DNA from: JAWVZB01 sp033722375 | Lineage (GTDB): Bacteria > Actinomycetota > Nitriliruptoria > Nitriliruptorales > Nitriliruptoraceae | Assembly (NCBI GenBank): GCA_033722375.1 | Contig: JAWVZB010000126.1 | Location: 1-8,333, forward strand | Length of the DNA stretch: 8,333 bases | Direction: 5' to 3' | In this document: positions 1 to 5,402 of the stretch, one piece after another | How the letters are laid out: each line of letters opens with the position of its first letter | Numbering within the stretch: the stretch's first letter is position 1 | The notes under the pieces: generated by a model | Databases searched by the model: none | What the model saw: the letters and a program-made list of their open reading frames with translations, nothing else | Told to the model about the DNA's origin: nothing | Translations under genes and position numbers: made by a program

Positions 1-1763
1 CCGAGGACGCCGACCACCGGCGTCGGGTGGATCGCGGTCAGCTCCCCCTCGTCGTCGCGGGTCTCGTTGTAGAACGACACGTTGCCGCCGGTGACAGGGA
101 TCCCGAGCGCCTCGGCCGCCTCGCCGAGCCCGGCGACCGCCTCGGCGAACTGCCACATGATCTCGGGGCGCTCGGGGTTGCCGAAGTTGAGGCAGTTCGT
201 GGTCGCAAGTGGGCGCGCCCCGACACACGCGACGTTGCGGAACGCCTCCGCCACCACCCGCCGGGTGCCCTCCCGCGGGTCGAGCTGGCACCAGCGGCCG
301 TTGCCGTCGGTCGAGGCCGCCACCGCCCGGTCGCTGTCGGGTAGCCGGACCACACCCGCGTCCGCTTCGCCGGGCCCGAGCACGGTCCCCGACAGCACGA
401 TCGAGTCGTACTGCTCCCACACCCAGCGCTTCGAGCCGATGTTGGGGTCGGCGAGGAACTCGAGGACGAGCTCCTCCACCTCGAGCGGGTCGTCGGGCAG
501 CGTGAGGGCCTCGGCATCGGCCGCTGCGTAGTCGTCCATCCAGGCGGGGCGCTGCATCGGACGCTCGTAGGTCGGACCCTCGTCGGCCAGGGACCGCGCC
601 GGCAGGGCTGCGACGACCTCGCCGTTGCGCGAGAGGACGAGGTCGTCCCCCTCGACCACCTCGCCGACCACGGACGCGGGCACGCCCCACTTGTCCGCGA
701 CCGCCAGGACCTCGTCGAGTTGGTCGGGCTGGACCAGCGCGAGCATGCGCTCCTGGGATTCCGAACAGAGGATCTCCCACGACTCCATCGACGGCTCGCG
801 GAGGTGGACCGCGTCGAGGTCGACGTTCATCCCCATCTTGGCCTTCGACGCCATCTCGGCCGTGGAGCAGGCGATCCCCGCGGCGCCCATGTCCTGGATC
901 CCGGACAACAGGTCGCGGTCGTAGAGCTCGAGGCAGCATTCGATGAGCAGCTTCTCGGCGAACGGGTCCCCGACCTGCACGTTGGGGCGCTTGTCCTCGG
1001 AGCTGGCGTCGAACTCCGCGGACGCCAGGACCGACGCCCCGCCGATGCCGTCCCGGCCGGTCGACGACCCGAGCAGCACGGCGATGTCGCCGGGCCGCTC
1101 GGCGACGGCGAGCTGGAGCCGGTCCTTGGGCAGCACGCCGATCGCGAACACGTTGACGAGCGGGTTGCCGGCGTAGACGTCGTCGAAGACGGTCTCGCCG
1201 CCGATGTTGGGCACCCCGACGCAGTTGCCGTACCCGCCCACGCCCCGCACGACCCCGTCGACGAGGTGACGCTGGAAGGGGTCGTCGGGGCGGCCGAATC
1301 GCAGCGGGTCCATGATCGCGATCGGCCGCGCCCCCATCGTGAAGATGTCACGGAGGATCCCACCGACGCCGGTCGCAGCGCCCTGGTACGGCTCGACGTA
1401 GCTCGGGTGGTTGTGGGACTCGATCTTGAAGCTGACCGCGAGCCCGTCCCCGACGTCGACGACCCCGGCGTTCTCGCCCGGCCCCACGAGCACCTGGGGT
1501 CCCTCGGTGGGCAGGTTCCGCAGGTGGACCTTGCTGGACTTGTACGAGCAGTGCTCGGACCACATGACCGAGTACATCCCGAGCTCGGACTTCGTTGGGG
1601 TGCGGCCGAGCGTCTCGACGATGCGCTCGTACTCGTCCTCCGCCAGGCCGAGCTCCAGCCCGAGCGTCAGGGCTGCGTCGGCCGCGAGCTCCTCGTCGGC
1701 CGGGAAGCTCGCCACGGGATCGGTCGGATCGTGGGTGGTCTCGAGCGTCGGCGGCTCGTTCAC
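1..1763 (-). CDS. purL: Phosphoribosylformylglycinamidine synthase subunit PurL (partial, 3' end beyond window)
   Basis: This is the ATPase/synthetase subunit of FGAM synthase, which converts FGAR, glutamine and ATP to FGAM in cytosolic purine synthesis. The 587 codons visible cover the N-terminal ATP-grasp-like/AIRS-type halves. Seen directly: MWSEHCSYKSS (residues 67-77), ESHNHPSYVEPYQGAATGVGG (from 115), RDIFTMGARP (138-147), NIGGE (186-190), GGASVLAS (241-248), DMGAAG (291-296) and TTNCLNFGNPE (521-531), all family hallmarks including the conserved active-site histidines. Small-type PurL is usually about 740 residues, so roughly 150 C-terminal residues lie past base 1. The GTG start at 1763 has a GGAG ribosome site (1769-1772) five bases upstream and precedes the conserved core by a normal length; an in-frame stop lies about 40 bases upstream. 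It is divergent from the nitroreductase gene and separated from purQ by two plus-strand genes. Family identification is very secure; the exact start less so. Confidence 0.97.
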   Translation of the reverse strand, partial: MNEPPTLETTHDPTDPVASFPADEELAADAALTLGLELGLAEDEYERIVETLGRTPTKSELGMYSVMWSEHCSYKSSKVHLRNLPTEGPQVLVGPGENAGVVDVGDGLAVSFKIESHNHPSYVEPYQGAATGVGGILRDIFTMGARPIAIMDPLRFGRPDDPFQRHLVDGVVRGVGGYGNCVGVPNIGGETVFDDVYAGNPLVNVFAIGVLPKDRLQLAVAERPGDIAVLLGSSTGRDGIGGASVLASAEFDASSEDKRPNVQVGDPFAEKLLIECCLELYDRDLLSGIQDMGAAGIACSTAEMASKAKMGMNVDLDAVHLREPSMESWEILCSESQERMLALVQPDQLDEVLAVADKWGVPASVVGEVVEGDDLVLSRNGEVVAALPARSLADEGPTYERPMQRPAWMDDYAAADAEALTLPDDPLEVEELVLEFLADPNIGSKRWVWEQYDSIVLSGTVLGPGEADAGVVRLPDSDRAVAASTDGNGRWCQLDPREGTRRVVAEAFRNVACVGARPLATTNCLNFGNPERPEIMWQFAEAVAGLGEAAEALGIPVTGGNVSFYNETRDDEGELTAIHPTPVVGVL

Positions 1764-1852
1764 GATGGCTCCGGAACGGGGGTGCAGCGGTCGTGTCGGA
1801 CTCTACCCACGACCGACACCACTACGGTCACCCGGGACAGGAGGGTGGGAAC
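1764..1852. promoter_or_regulatory. Divergent purL / nitroreductase control region with an inverted repeat
   Basis: The gap between two divergent genes must hold both promoters. Seen: a perfect 7-bp inverted repeat, GTGTCGG (1793-1799) and CCGACAC (1813-1819), with a 13-base spacer. A TAGAGT hexamer on the minus strand (1800-1805 region) directly abuts one arm and fits a purL -10 element. A TACGGT hexamer (1823-1828) fits a -10 element for the nitroreductase gene, about 24 bases before its start. No convincing -35 is visible on either strand. The repeat would cover the purL -10 and the -35 zone of the other gene, as an operator would; that role is inference. Confidence 0.35.
1839..1845 (+). 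promoter_or_regulatory. Ribosome binding site of the nitroreductase gene
   Basis: AGGAGGG lies seven bases before the GTG at 1853. It fixes the start of the 196-residue protein and argues against the longer upstream reading. Confidence 0.75.
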
Positions 1853-2443
1853 GTGGAGCTCCAGGATGCGATCGCGCAGCGACGGATGGTTCGCAACTAC
1901 ACCGACGACCCCGTCGACCGAGCCGTCATCGAGCGCCTCGTCGACTCAGCACGGCGCGCCCCGTCCGCCGGCTTCTCGCAGGGGCAGCGGTTCGTCGTGG
2001 TGACCGACGCGGACCGCCGCCGCGAGATCGCCGAGCTGGGTGGCGAGTCGTACTACGTCGAGCAGGGCTTCGACCCGTGGATGTCACGCGCCCCGGTCCA
2101 CATCGTCCCCTGCGCCGACGAGGGCGCGTACCGCCGTCGCTACGCCGAGGAGGACAAGGGCTCCACCCCGCCCGACGAGCAGGAGTGGCCCGCGCCGTAC
2201 TGGCACGTGGACATCGGCGCGGCGCTCATGGCGTTGTTGCTCCGGGTCGTGGAGGAAGGGCTCGCCGCCGGGTTCTTCGGGATCCACCGGCTCCAGGGGC
2301 TCAAGGACCTGCTCGGGATCCCCGACGACGCCCACCCGATCGGGGTGGTGACTGTGGGCCACCCCGCACCCGACCGGAAGTCGGGCTCGCTGGAACGTGG
2401 CTGGCGCCCCCTCGAGGAGGTGCTCCGCTGGGAAGGCTGGTGA
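1853..2443 (+). CDS. Nitroreductase-family flavoprotein
   Basis: A 196-residue protein with the nitroreductase fold, predicted to bind FMN and reduce a small substrate with NAD(P)H in the cytosol; the natural substrate cannot be read from the sequence. Seen: the N-terminal phosphate-binding pattern QRRMVRNY (residues 9-16), the ARRAPSAGFSQGQRF segment (33-47) in the place of the family's PSxxNxQP region, a hydrophobic helix IGAALMALLLRVVEEGLAAGFFGI (begins 121) typical of the dimer core, and a C-terminal VVTVGHP strand (165-171). The length is usual for the family. The GTG start is preceded by AGGAGGG (1839-1845) at seven bases, the clearest ribosome site in the window, so I prefer it over upstream in-frame starts that would run through the purL promoter. 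It is divergent from purL and followed 52 bases later by a small membrane protein gene. A specialised member such as a dehalogenase or ring-cleaving type is possible. Confidence 0.9.
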   Translation: MELQDAIAQRRMVRNYTDDPVDRAVIERLVDSARRAPSAGFSQGQRFVVVTDADRRREIAELGGESYYVEQGFDPWMSRAPVHIVPCADEGAYRRRYAEEDKGSTPPDEQEWPAPYWHVDIGAALMALLLRVVEEGLAAGFFGIHRLQGLKDLLGIPDDAHPIGVVTVGHPAPDRKSGSLERGWRPLEEVLRWEGW

Positions 2444-2495
2444 CCCTCCCGCTCGGCGGCGCAGGTACCTTCGAGTCGTCGAAGCAGGAACCACC

Positions 2496-2693
2496 GTGGA
2501 CTCTCTCAACACCCTGCGCGCCATCCTCGTCGGGGCGGCGTTCATCGCTGCCGTGATCCTGGCGCTCCAGGGCCGCTGGGTCCCGGTCGTCGTGCTCAGC
2601 GTGGGGATCGTCGCCCACGGGCTGCTGTGGCTCTACCTGTGGAAGACGGGAGCGTTCGACCGTCCCAAGGAGCAGCGCAAGCCGCTGATGTGA
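2496..2693 (+). CDS. Small two-helix membrane protein, unknown function
   Basis: A predicted 65-residue protein. Two hydrophobic segments are visible: about residues 7-24 (from LRAILVGAAFIAAVILAL) and 29-49 (PVVVLSVGIVAHGLLWLYLW), separated by a short QGRW turn; the C-terminus is polar and basic (RPKEQRKPLM), so by the positive-inside rule both ends probably face the cytosol. The GTG start has AGGA (2486-2489) six bases upstream. A longer in-frame reading from 2397 would overlap the end of the nitroreductase gene and adds an Arg-rich, non-hydrophobic leader, so I reject it. A TACCTT hexamer at 2466-2471 could serve as its own -10. It follows the nitroreductase gene by 52 bases on the same strand and converges on purQ. 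I recognise no family; the regular helix pattern and ribosome site are the case for a real gene. Confidence 0.7.
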   Translation: MDSLNTLRAILVGAAFIAAVILALQGRWVPVVVLSVGIVAHGLLWLYLWKTGAFDRPKEQRKPLM

Positions 2694-2725
2694 CGAGCGC
2701 CCGCGTCCTCGGTGCCGCTGGCCAT

Positions 2726-2751
2726 GCGCGGATCGTGATCGCTCCCCGCGC
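2726..2751. terminator. Possible bidirectional terminator hairpin between convergent genes
   Basis: GCGCGG (2726-2731) pairs with CCGCGC (2746-2751) around a 14-base loop, in the 58-base gap between the 65-residue gene and the end of purQ; it begins immediately after the purQ stop. There is no U-tract on either strand and the loop is large, so this is only a weak candidate. Confidence 0.22.
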
Positions 2752-3423
2752 TCAGACGAGCGCTCCGACCACGCTCTCGAACAGCGGGCGTCCCTGCTCG
2801 CCGCCGACGAGCACCGGGTCGACGGCGTGCTCGGGGTGGGGCATCAACCCGACGACGTTGCGGGCCTCGTTGCAGACGCCGGCGATGTCTCGCTCGGAGC
2901 CGTTCGGGTTCTGGCCCTCGGCGTAGCGGAACACCACCTGGCCCTCGGCTTCGAGCCGGTCCAGGGTCGTCGCGTCCGCGTAGTAACGGCCTTCGCCGTT
3001 CTTCACCGGGATCGTGAGTGTGGTGCCGGGCTCCACCCCCCGGGTCCACGCCGTCTCCTGCTCGACGACCAGATCCACGGCCCGGCACTGGAACCGCAGG
3101 CTCTCGTTGCGCAGGAGCGCGCCCGGCAGCAGTCCGGACTCGCACAGGATCTGGAAGCCGTTGCAGATCCCGAGCACCGGGCCGCCGTCCGCGGCGAACG
3201 CCCCGACCGCCGCCATGATCGGGGCGCGGTGCGCCACCGCCCCGCAGCGCAGGTAATCGCCGTAGCTGAACCCGCCGGGCAGGATCACCGCGTCGACCCC
3301 CTGGAGGCCGTCGTCCGCGTGCCAGAGCTGCACCGCGTCGCCGCCGACGACCTCGACCGCCCGCCGGGCGTCGGCGTCGTCCAGCGAACCGGGGAAGGTG
3401 ATCACGCCGATACGTGCGGTCAT
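2752..3423 (-). CDS. purQ: Phosphoribosylformylglycinamidine synthase subunit PurQ (glutaminase)
   Basis: The class I glutamine amidotransferase subunit of FGAM synthase: it hydrolyses glutamine and passes ammonia to PurL, with PurS bridging the two. The 223-residue length is normal. Seen: the oxyanion-side motif PGGFSYGDYLRCGA (49-62), the nucleophile motif GICNGFQ with Cys87, a second NGEGRYYAD segment (142-150), and GLMPHPEHA with the His196/Glu198 pair, so the catalytic triad is complete. The ATG at 3423 is chosen because MTARIGVITFPGS is the expected N-terminus and GAGAGG lies eight bases upstream. The longer in-frame reading to 3555 would run back into the preceding gene. That preceding HExxH gene ends at 3440, leaving 16 bases that hold the ribosome site, so the two are almost certainly co-transcribed. 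purQ ends against a convergent small gene. Confidence 0.97.
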   Translation of the reverse strand: MTARIGVITFPGSLDDADARRAVEVVGGDAVQLWHADDGLQGVDAVILPGGFSYGDYLRCGAVAHRAPIMAAVGAFAADGGPVLGICNGFQILCESGLLPGALLRNESLRFQCRAVDLVVEQETAWTRGVEPGTTLTIPVKNGEGRYYADATTLDRLEAEGQVVFRYAEGQNPNGSERDIAGVCNEARNVVGLMPHPEHAVDPVLVGGEQGRPLFESVVGALV

Positions 3424-3439
3424 GCGTCGATCCTCTCGG

Positions 3440-4204
3440 TCATCGGGCGGGGAAGCCGGCGTCCACCAGGGCGTCGCGGGGCGCGTCGAGTTCCAGCAGT
3501 TCGACGGCGTCCAGGCAGCCGCGTGGCTCCTGCTGGACGAACACCAGGGTGTCACACGCCCGGGCCTGGGCCTGGACAGCGGCGATCTCCTGTGCGGCGG
3601 TCACCGGCTCTCCCGGCCAGCTCTGTCCGAGGTGGACGAGCTCGTGGAGTATCGCTGGAGCGGCCCGAACCGCGTCCTCGAACTGGAACTTGGGGTTGAT
3701 CTCGATCACGATCGCGCCGTCCTCGACGCGTGCGCTCGAGTCGAGACCGCTACGCTCGAAGACCGCCACCCGCAGCCGACCGTCGTTGGCGCTCCACGCC
3801 TCGAGCCCAGCCTCCGCCAGCGGGTAGTCGTCGTTGCGAAGCAGCTGGCACAGCGCCCCGAGGGCCCGGGTGCCCGTCGCCCGGCCGCCGCTGTCACCGA
3901 CGACGGTGATGCCGGACGCGCACGAAGGGCCGGACTCGCTGGCGACCGACTCGGCCAGCGTGGCCTCGCCGCGGTCGTGGGTGACCTCGGCGGTGCCGGG
4001 CGGCCGCCGCTCGGCCGGTGGGAGCGGCCCACCGCTCGCGGCGATGAAGGCCCACACGATGACGGCGAGACCGACCGGGACGAGCACCAGCATCAGCACC
4101 ACGAACCAGCGTGCCAGGACCGGTTCACCGGTCGGAAGGGTGGGGCGACCGTCGTCGACGATCGGCGTGGGGCTGCCGTTCGAGCTCAGTCGAGCACCCG
4201 CCAC
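3440..4204 (-). CDS. Membrane-anchored protein with HExxH zinc-metallopeptidase-like motif
   Basis: Not a family I can name. Read from the GTG at 4204 the protein has 254 residues: a short polar N-terminus, one membrane helix at about 33-56 (from WFVVLMLVLVPVGLAVIVW), a Pro/Gly/Glu-rich linker, and a domain predicted to lie outside the cell. That domain holds AILHELVHLGQ, giving His187-Glu188-x-x-His191, followed by QEIAAVQAQARAC with Glu206 placed 15 residues after the second His: the HExxH...ExxA layout of gluzincin-type zinc peptidases. Four cysteines (95, 119, 217, 230) could form disulfides. The start is uncertain: no ATG or GTG exists between the purS stop and the helix. The GTG at 4204 overlaps purS by 19 bases; a CTG at 4189 would overlap the stop as CTGA and give 249 residues. 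Either implies translational coupling to purS. purQ follows after 16 bases. The peptidase role is inference from the motif. Confidence 0.75.
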   Translation of the reverse strand: MAGARLSSNGSPTPIVDDGRPTLPTGEPVLARWFVVLMLVLVPVGLAVIVWAFIAASGGPLPPAERRPPGTAEVTHDRGEATLAESVASESGPSCASGITVVGDSGGRATGTRALGALCQLLRNDDYPLAEAGLEAWSANDGRLRVAVFERSGLDSSARVEDGAIVIEINPKFQFEDAVRAAPAILHELVHLGQSWPGEPVTAAQEIAAVQAQARACDTLVFVQQEPRGCLDAVELLELDAPRDALVDAGFPAR

Positions 4205-4422
4205 GTGTACGACTCGATGACGGGGTTCGTGAGGAAGTCGGCGCACATGCGCTCGACAGCGTCGTCCAGATCGTCCGCCTCGACGGTGAGCTCGAGGTGC
4301 TTGCCGACACGCACGTCGCTGACGCCGCCGTAGCCCAACCCGGGCAGCGCCCGCTCGACGGCACGCCCCTGAGGATCGAGGATCTCGGGCTTCAAGAGGA
4401 CGTCGATCGCGATGCGGGGCAT
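4186..4422 (-). CDS. purS: Phosphoribosylformylglycinamidine synthase subunit PurS
   Basis: The small 78-residue bridging subunit that dimerises and holds PurQ and PurL together in the three-part FGAM synthase used by Gram-positives and archaea. Seen: an N-terminal strand (MPRIAIDVLLKPEILDPQG), then AVERALPGLGYGGVSDVRVGK, and VERMCADFLTNPVIESY near the end, which match the family pattern of strand, DPQG turn, VxxVRxGK and CxxLLxNPVIExY. The length is typical. The ATG at 4422 has GGAG (4428-4431) five bases upstream. It is the first gene of the minus-strand cluster, divergent from the LysM gene across 134 bases, and its last 19 bases probably overlap the start of the HExxH gene. Confidence 0.95.
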   Translation of the reverse strand: MPRIAIDVLLKPEILDPQGRAVERALPGLGYGGVSDVRVGKHLELTVEADDLDDAVERMCADFLTNPVIESYTWRVLD

Positions 4423-4443
4423 CCGGACTCCGGTGGGACGTTG

Positions 4444-4461
4444 CGTGCCCGGCGGGGCACG
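4444..4461. promoter_or_regulatory. Perfect 7-bp hairpin in the predicted purS leader
   Basis: CGTGCCC (4444-4450) pairs perfectly with GGGCACG (4455-4461) around a four-base GGCG loop. If purS transcription starts near 4471, the hairpin lies in its untranslated leader, ending 22 bases before the start codon. There is no U-run after it. It could be a leader control element, an operator, or chance in GC-rich DNA. Confidence 0.35.
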
Positions 4462-4494
4462 GTGGCTGGCAGTCGGGAGTGTAAACGACGGGGG

Positions 4495-4503
4495 TTGTCC
4501 ACA
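4495..4503 (+). promoter_or_regulatory. DnaA-box-like nonamer TTGTCCACA
   Basis: TTGTCCACA is identical to the DnaA-box form preferred in high-GC actinobacteria. It lies 11 bases upstream of the candidate purS -10 element and so overlaps its -35 zone. Only one box is present, so this is not an origin; a role in transcription control is speculation. Confidence 0.35.
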
Positions 4504-4556
4504 AGCCGGAGCCGGCCGACCGCACGATCGCTCGGCGGGCTTCGTACGGTGCCTCC

Positions 4557-5270
4557 ATGCGCTCCCGGATCACGCTCCTGCTACTCCTCGCCGCGGATCT
4601 CGCGGGGACGTGGTGGCTTCACGCCGCCGGGGATCAGCCCTGGGCTCGGCTGTCCGCGTCGGTCGCACCGGAGGTCGCCGTGGTCGGAGGGTTGCGACTC
4701 GTCGCGCTCGTCCTCGGCTGGTGGGTGGCGGCGTCCACGCTGCTGTACCTCGTCGCCTGGCTCGGCCGGATCCGGCCGTTGGTCGCGGTGGCGGGGCGGG
4801 TCACGCTGCCGGTGGCCCGGCGGCTCGTCGAGGGTGCGCTGGCCGCGTCACTGACGTTCAGCACCATCTCCCCCGCCATGGCAGCGCCGCCGATCCCACC
4901 CCCTGCTTCCGAGCGTGTCGAGGCCGACCTCCCGGACCGCGCCCCGCCCGCCGAACTCCATCCCCCGGGCACCGGGGACGCCCCGGCATGGCTCCCTCGG
5001 CCCGACGCGGCGGTCGAGCCCAGGGCCACGGCGCCACCGGACCGGGAGCGCGCCGCGCCGTCCACCGCCCCCGCCCCGCGCACCCACGTCGTCCAGCCCG
5101 GCGAGCACCTGTGGGCGATCGCGGCTCACGCCGTGCGGGGTGCACCACCAGAAGAGATCGGCCGCTACTGGCGGCGGCTCGTCAGGGCCAACGGTGACCG
5201 GATCCGGTCCGGCGACCCCGACCTGATCTACCCCGGCGAGGTGGTCCACCTCCCCCCGACCGGCTCCTGA
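4557..5270 (+). CDS. Membrane protein with C-terminal LysM domain
   Basis: A 237-residue protein predicted to be membrane-anchored and to bind peptidoglycan. Three hydrophobic stretches are visible: about 4-23 (ITLLLLLAADLAGTWWL), 40-69 (including LVLGWWVAASTLLYLVAWLG) and 92-110 (ALAASLTFSTISPAMAA), the last resembling a signal-peptide-like segment with an AMA-type end. A disordered Pro/Ala-rich region (111-175) follows. The LysM domain spans about 176-233, with THVVQPGEHLWAIAAHAV at its start, YWRRLVRANGDRI in the middle and DLIYPGEVVHLP at the end, a form known from actinobacterial LysM proteins. The ATG at 4557 has no Shine-Dalgarno sequence but sits six bases after TACGGT, consistent with leaderless translation. 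Two penicillin-binding protein genes follow on the same strand after 132 bases, which supports an envelope role. Topology is uncertain. Confidence 0.88.
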   Translation: MRSRITLLLLLAADLAGTWWLHAAGDQPWARLSASVAPEVAVVGGLRLVALVLGWWVAASTLLYLVAWLGRIRPLVAVAGRVTLPVARRLVEGALAASLTFSTISPAMAAPPIPPPASERVEADLPDRAPPAELHPPGTGDAPAWLPRPDAAVEPRATAPPDRERAAPSTAPAPRTHVVQPGEHLWAIAAHAVRGAPPEEIGRYWRRLVRANGDRIRSGDPDLIYPGEVVHLPPTGS

Positions 5271-5355
5271 CACGGGCCCCGTCCGTCCGTACGCCCGGCG
5301 CGGCCCAGCCCGTCCGTGAGGCGGTAGCGACCCACCGTGACGTGGCTGCTCGCGC

Positions 5356-5371
5356 CGGCATCGTGGGCAGC
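5356..5371 (+). repeat. Copy 1 of a 16-base element upstream of both PBP genes
   Basis: This 16-mer (cggcatcgtgggcagc) recurs at 7625-7640 with one mismatch. It lies 31 bases before the start codon of the first PBP gene. It is probably a remnant of the duplication or a kept 5' control sequence. Confidence 0.4.
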
Positions 5372-5402
5372 AACGGCCCCCTGTCCCCGACCGCGACCGC
5401 GC

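Larger units (their letters stand above)
4423..4556. promoter_or_regulatory. Divergent purS / LysM-gene promoter region
   Basis: This 134-base gap holds the promoters of two divergent genes. On the minus strand TACACT (4478-4483) fits a -10 element for purS, with TTGTGG-like sequence upstream near the -35 position. On the plus strand TACGGT (4545-4550) lies six bases before the ATG of the LysM gene, the spacing expected for a leaderless transcript, and no Shine-Dalgarno sequence is present there. A DnaA-box-like nonamer and a leader hairpin are listed separately. These are motif calls without mapped transcript starts. Confidence 0.4.

Noticed and set aside
720..2003. Long plus-strand open frame of 427 codons
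   Set aside because: It is antisense to purL and runs across its promoter; the product is low-complexity, with no domain, while the minus strand gives an unmistakable PurL.
3398..4333. Plus-strand open frame of 311 codons across the purS-purQ interval
   Set aside because: It mirrors the HExxH gene and purS in antisense; the product is Arg/Ala/Gly/Asp-rich with no recognisable domain.
4495..4503. Replication origin
   Set aside because: Only one DnaA box is present, with no AT-rich unwinding region and no dnaA or dnaN nearby.
5271..5300. Terminator after the LysM gene
   Set aside because: ACGGG and CCCGT are separated by one base, too short for a loop, and no U-tract follows.
5337..5402. N-terminal extension of the first PBP from the GTG at 5337
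   Set aside because: The extra 22 residues (Trp/Pro/Arg-rich) have no counterpart in the paralogue, whose frame upstream of the aligned MPE start differs; the upstream DNA match continues out of frame.
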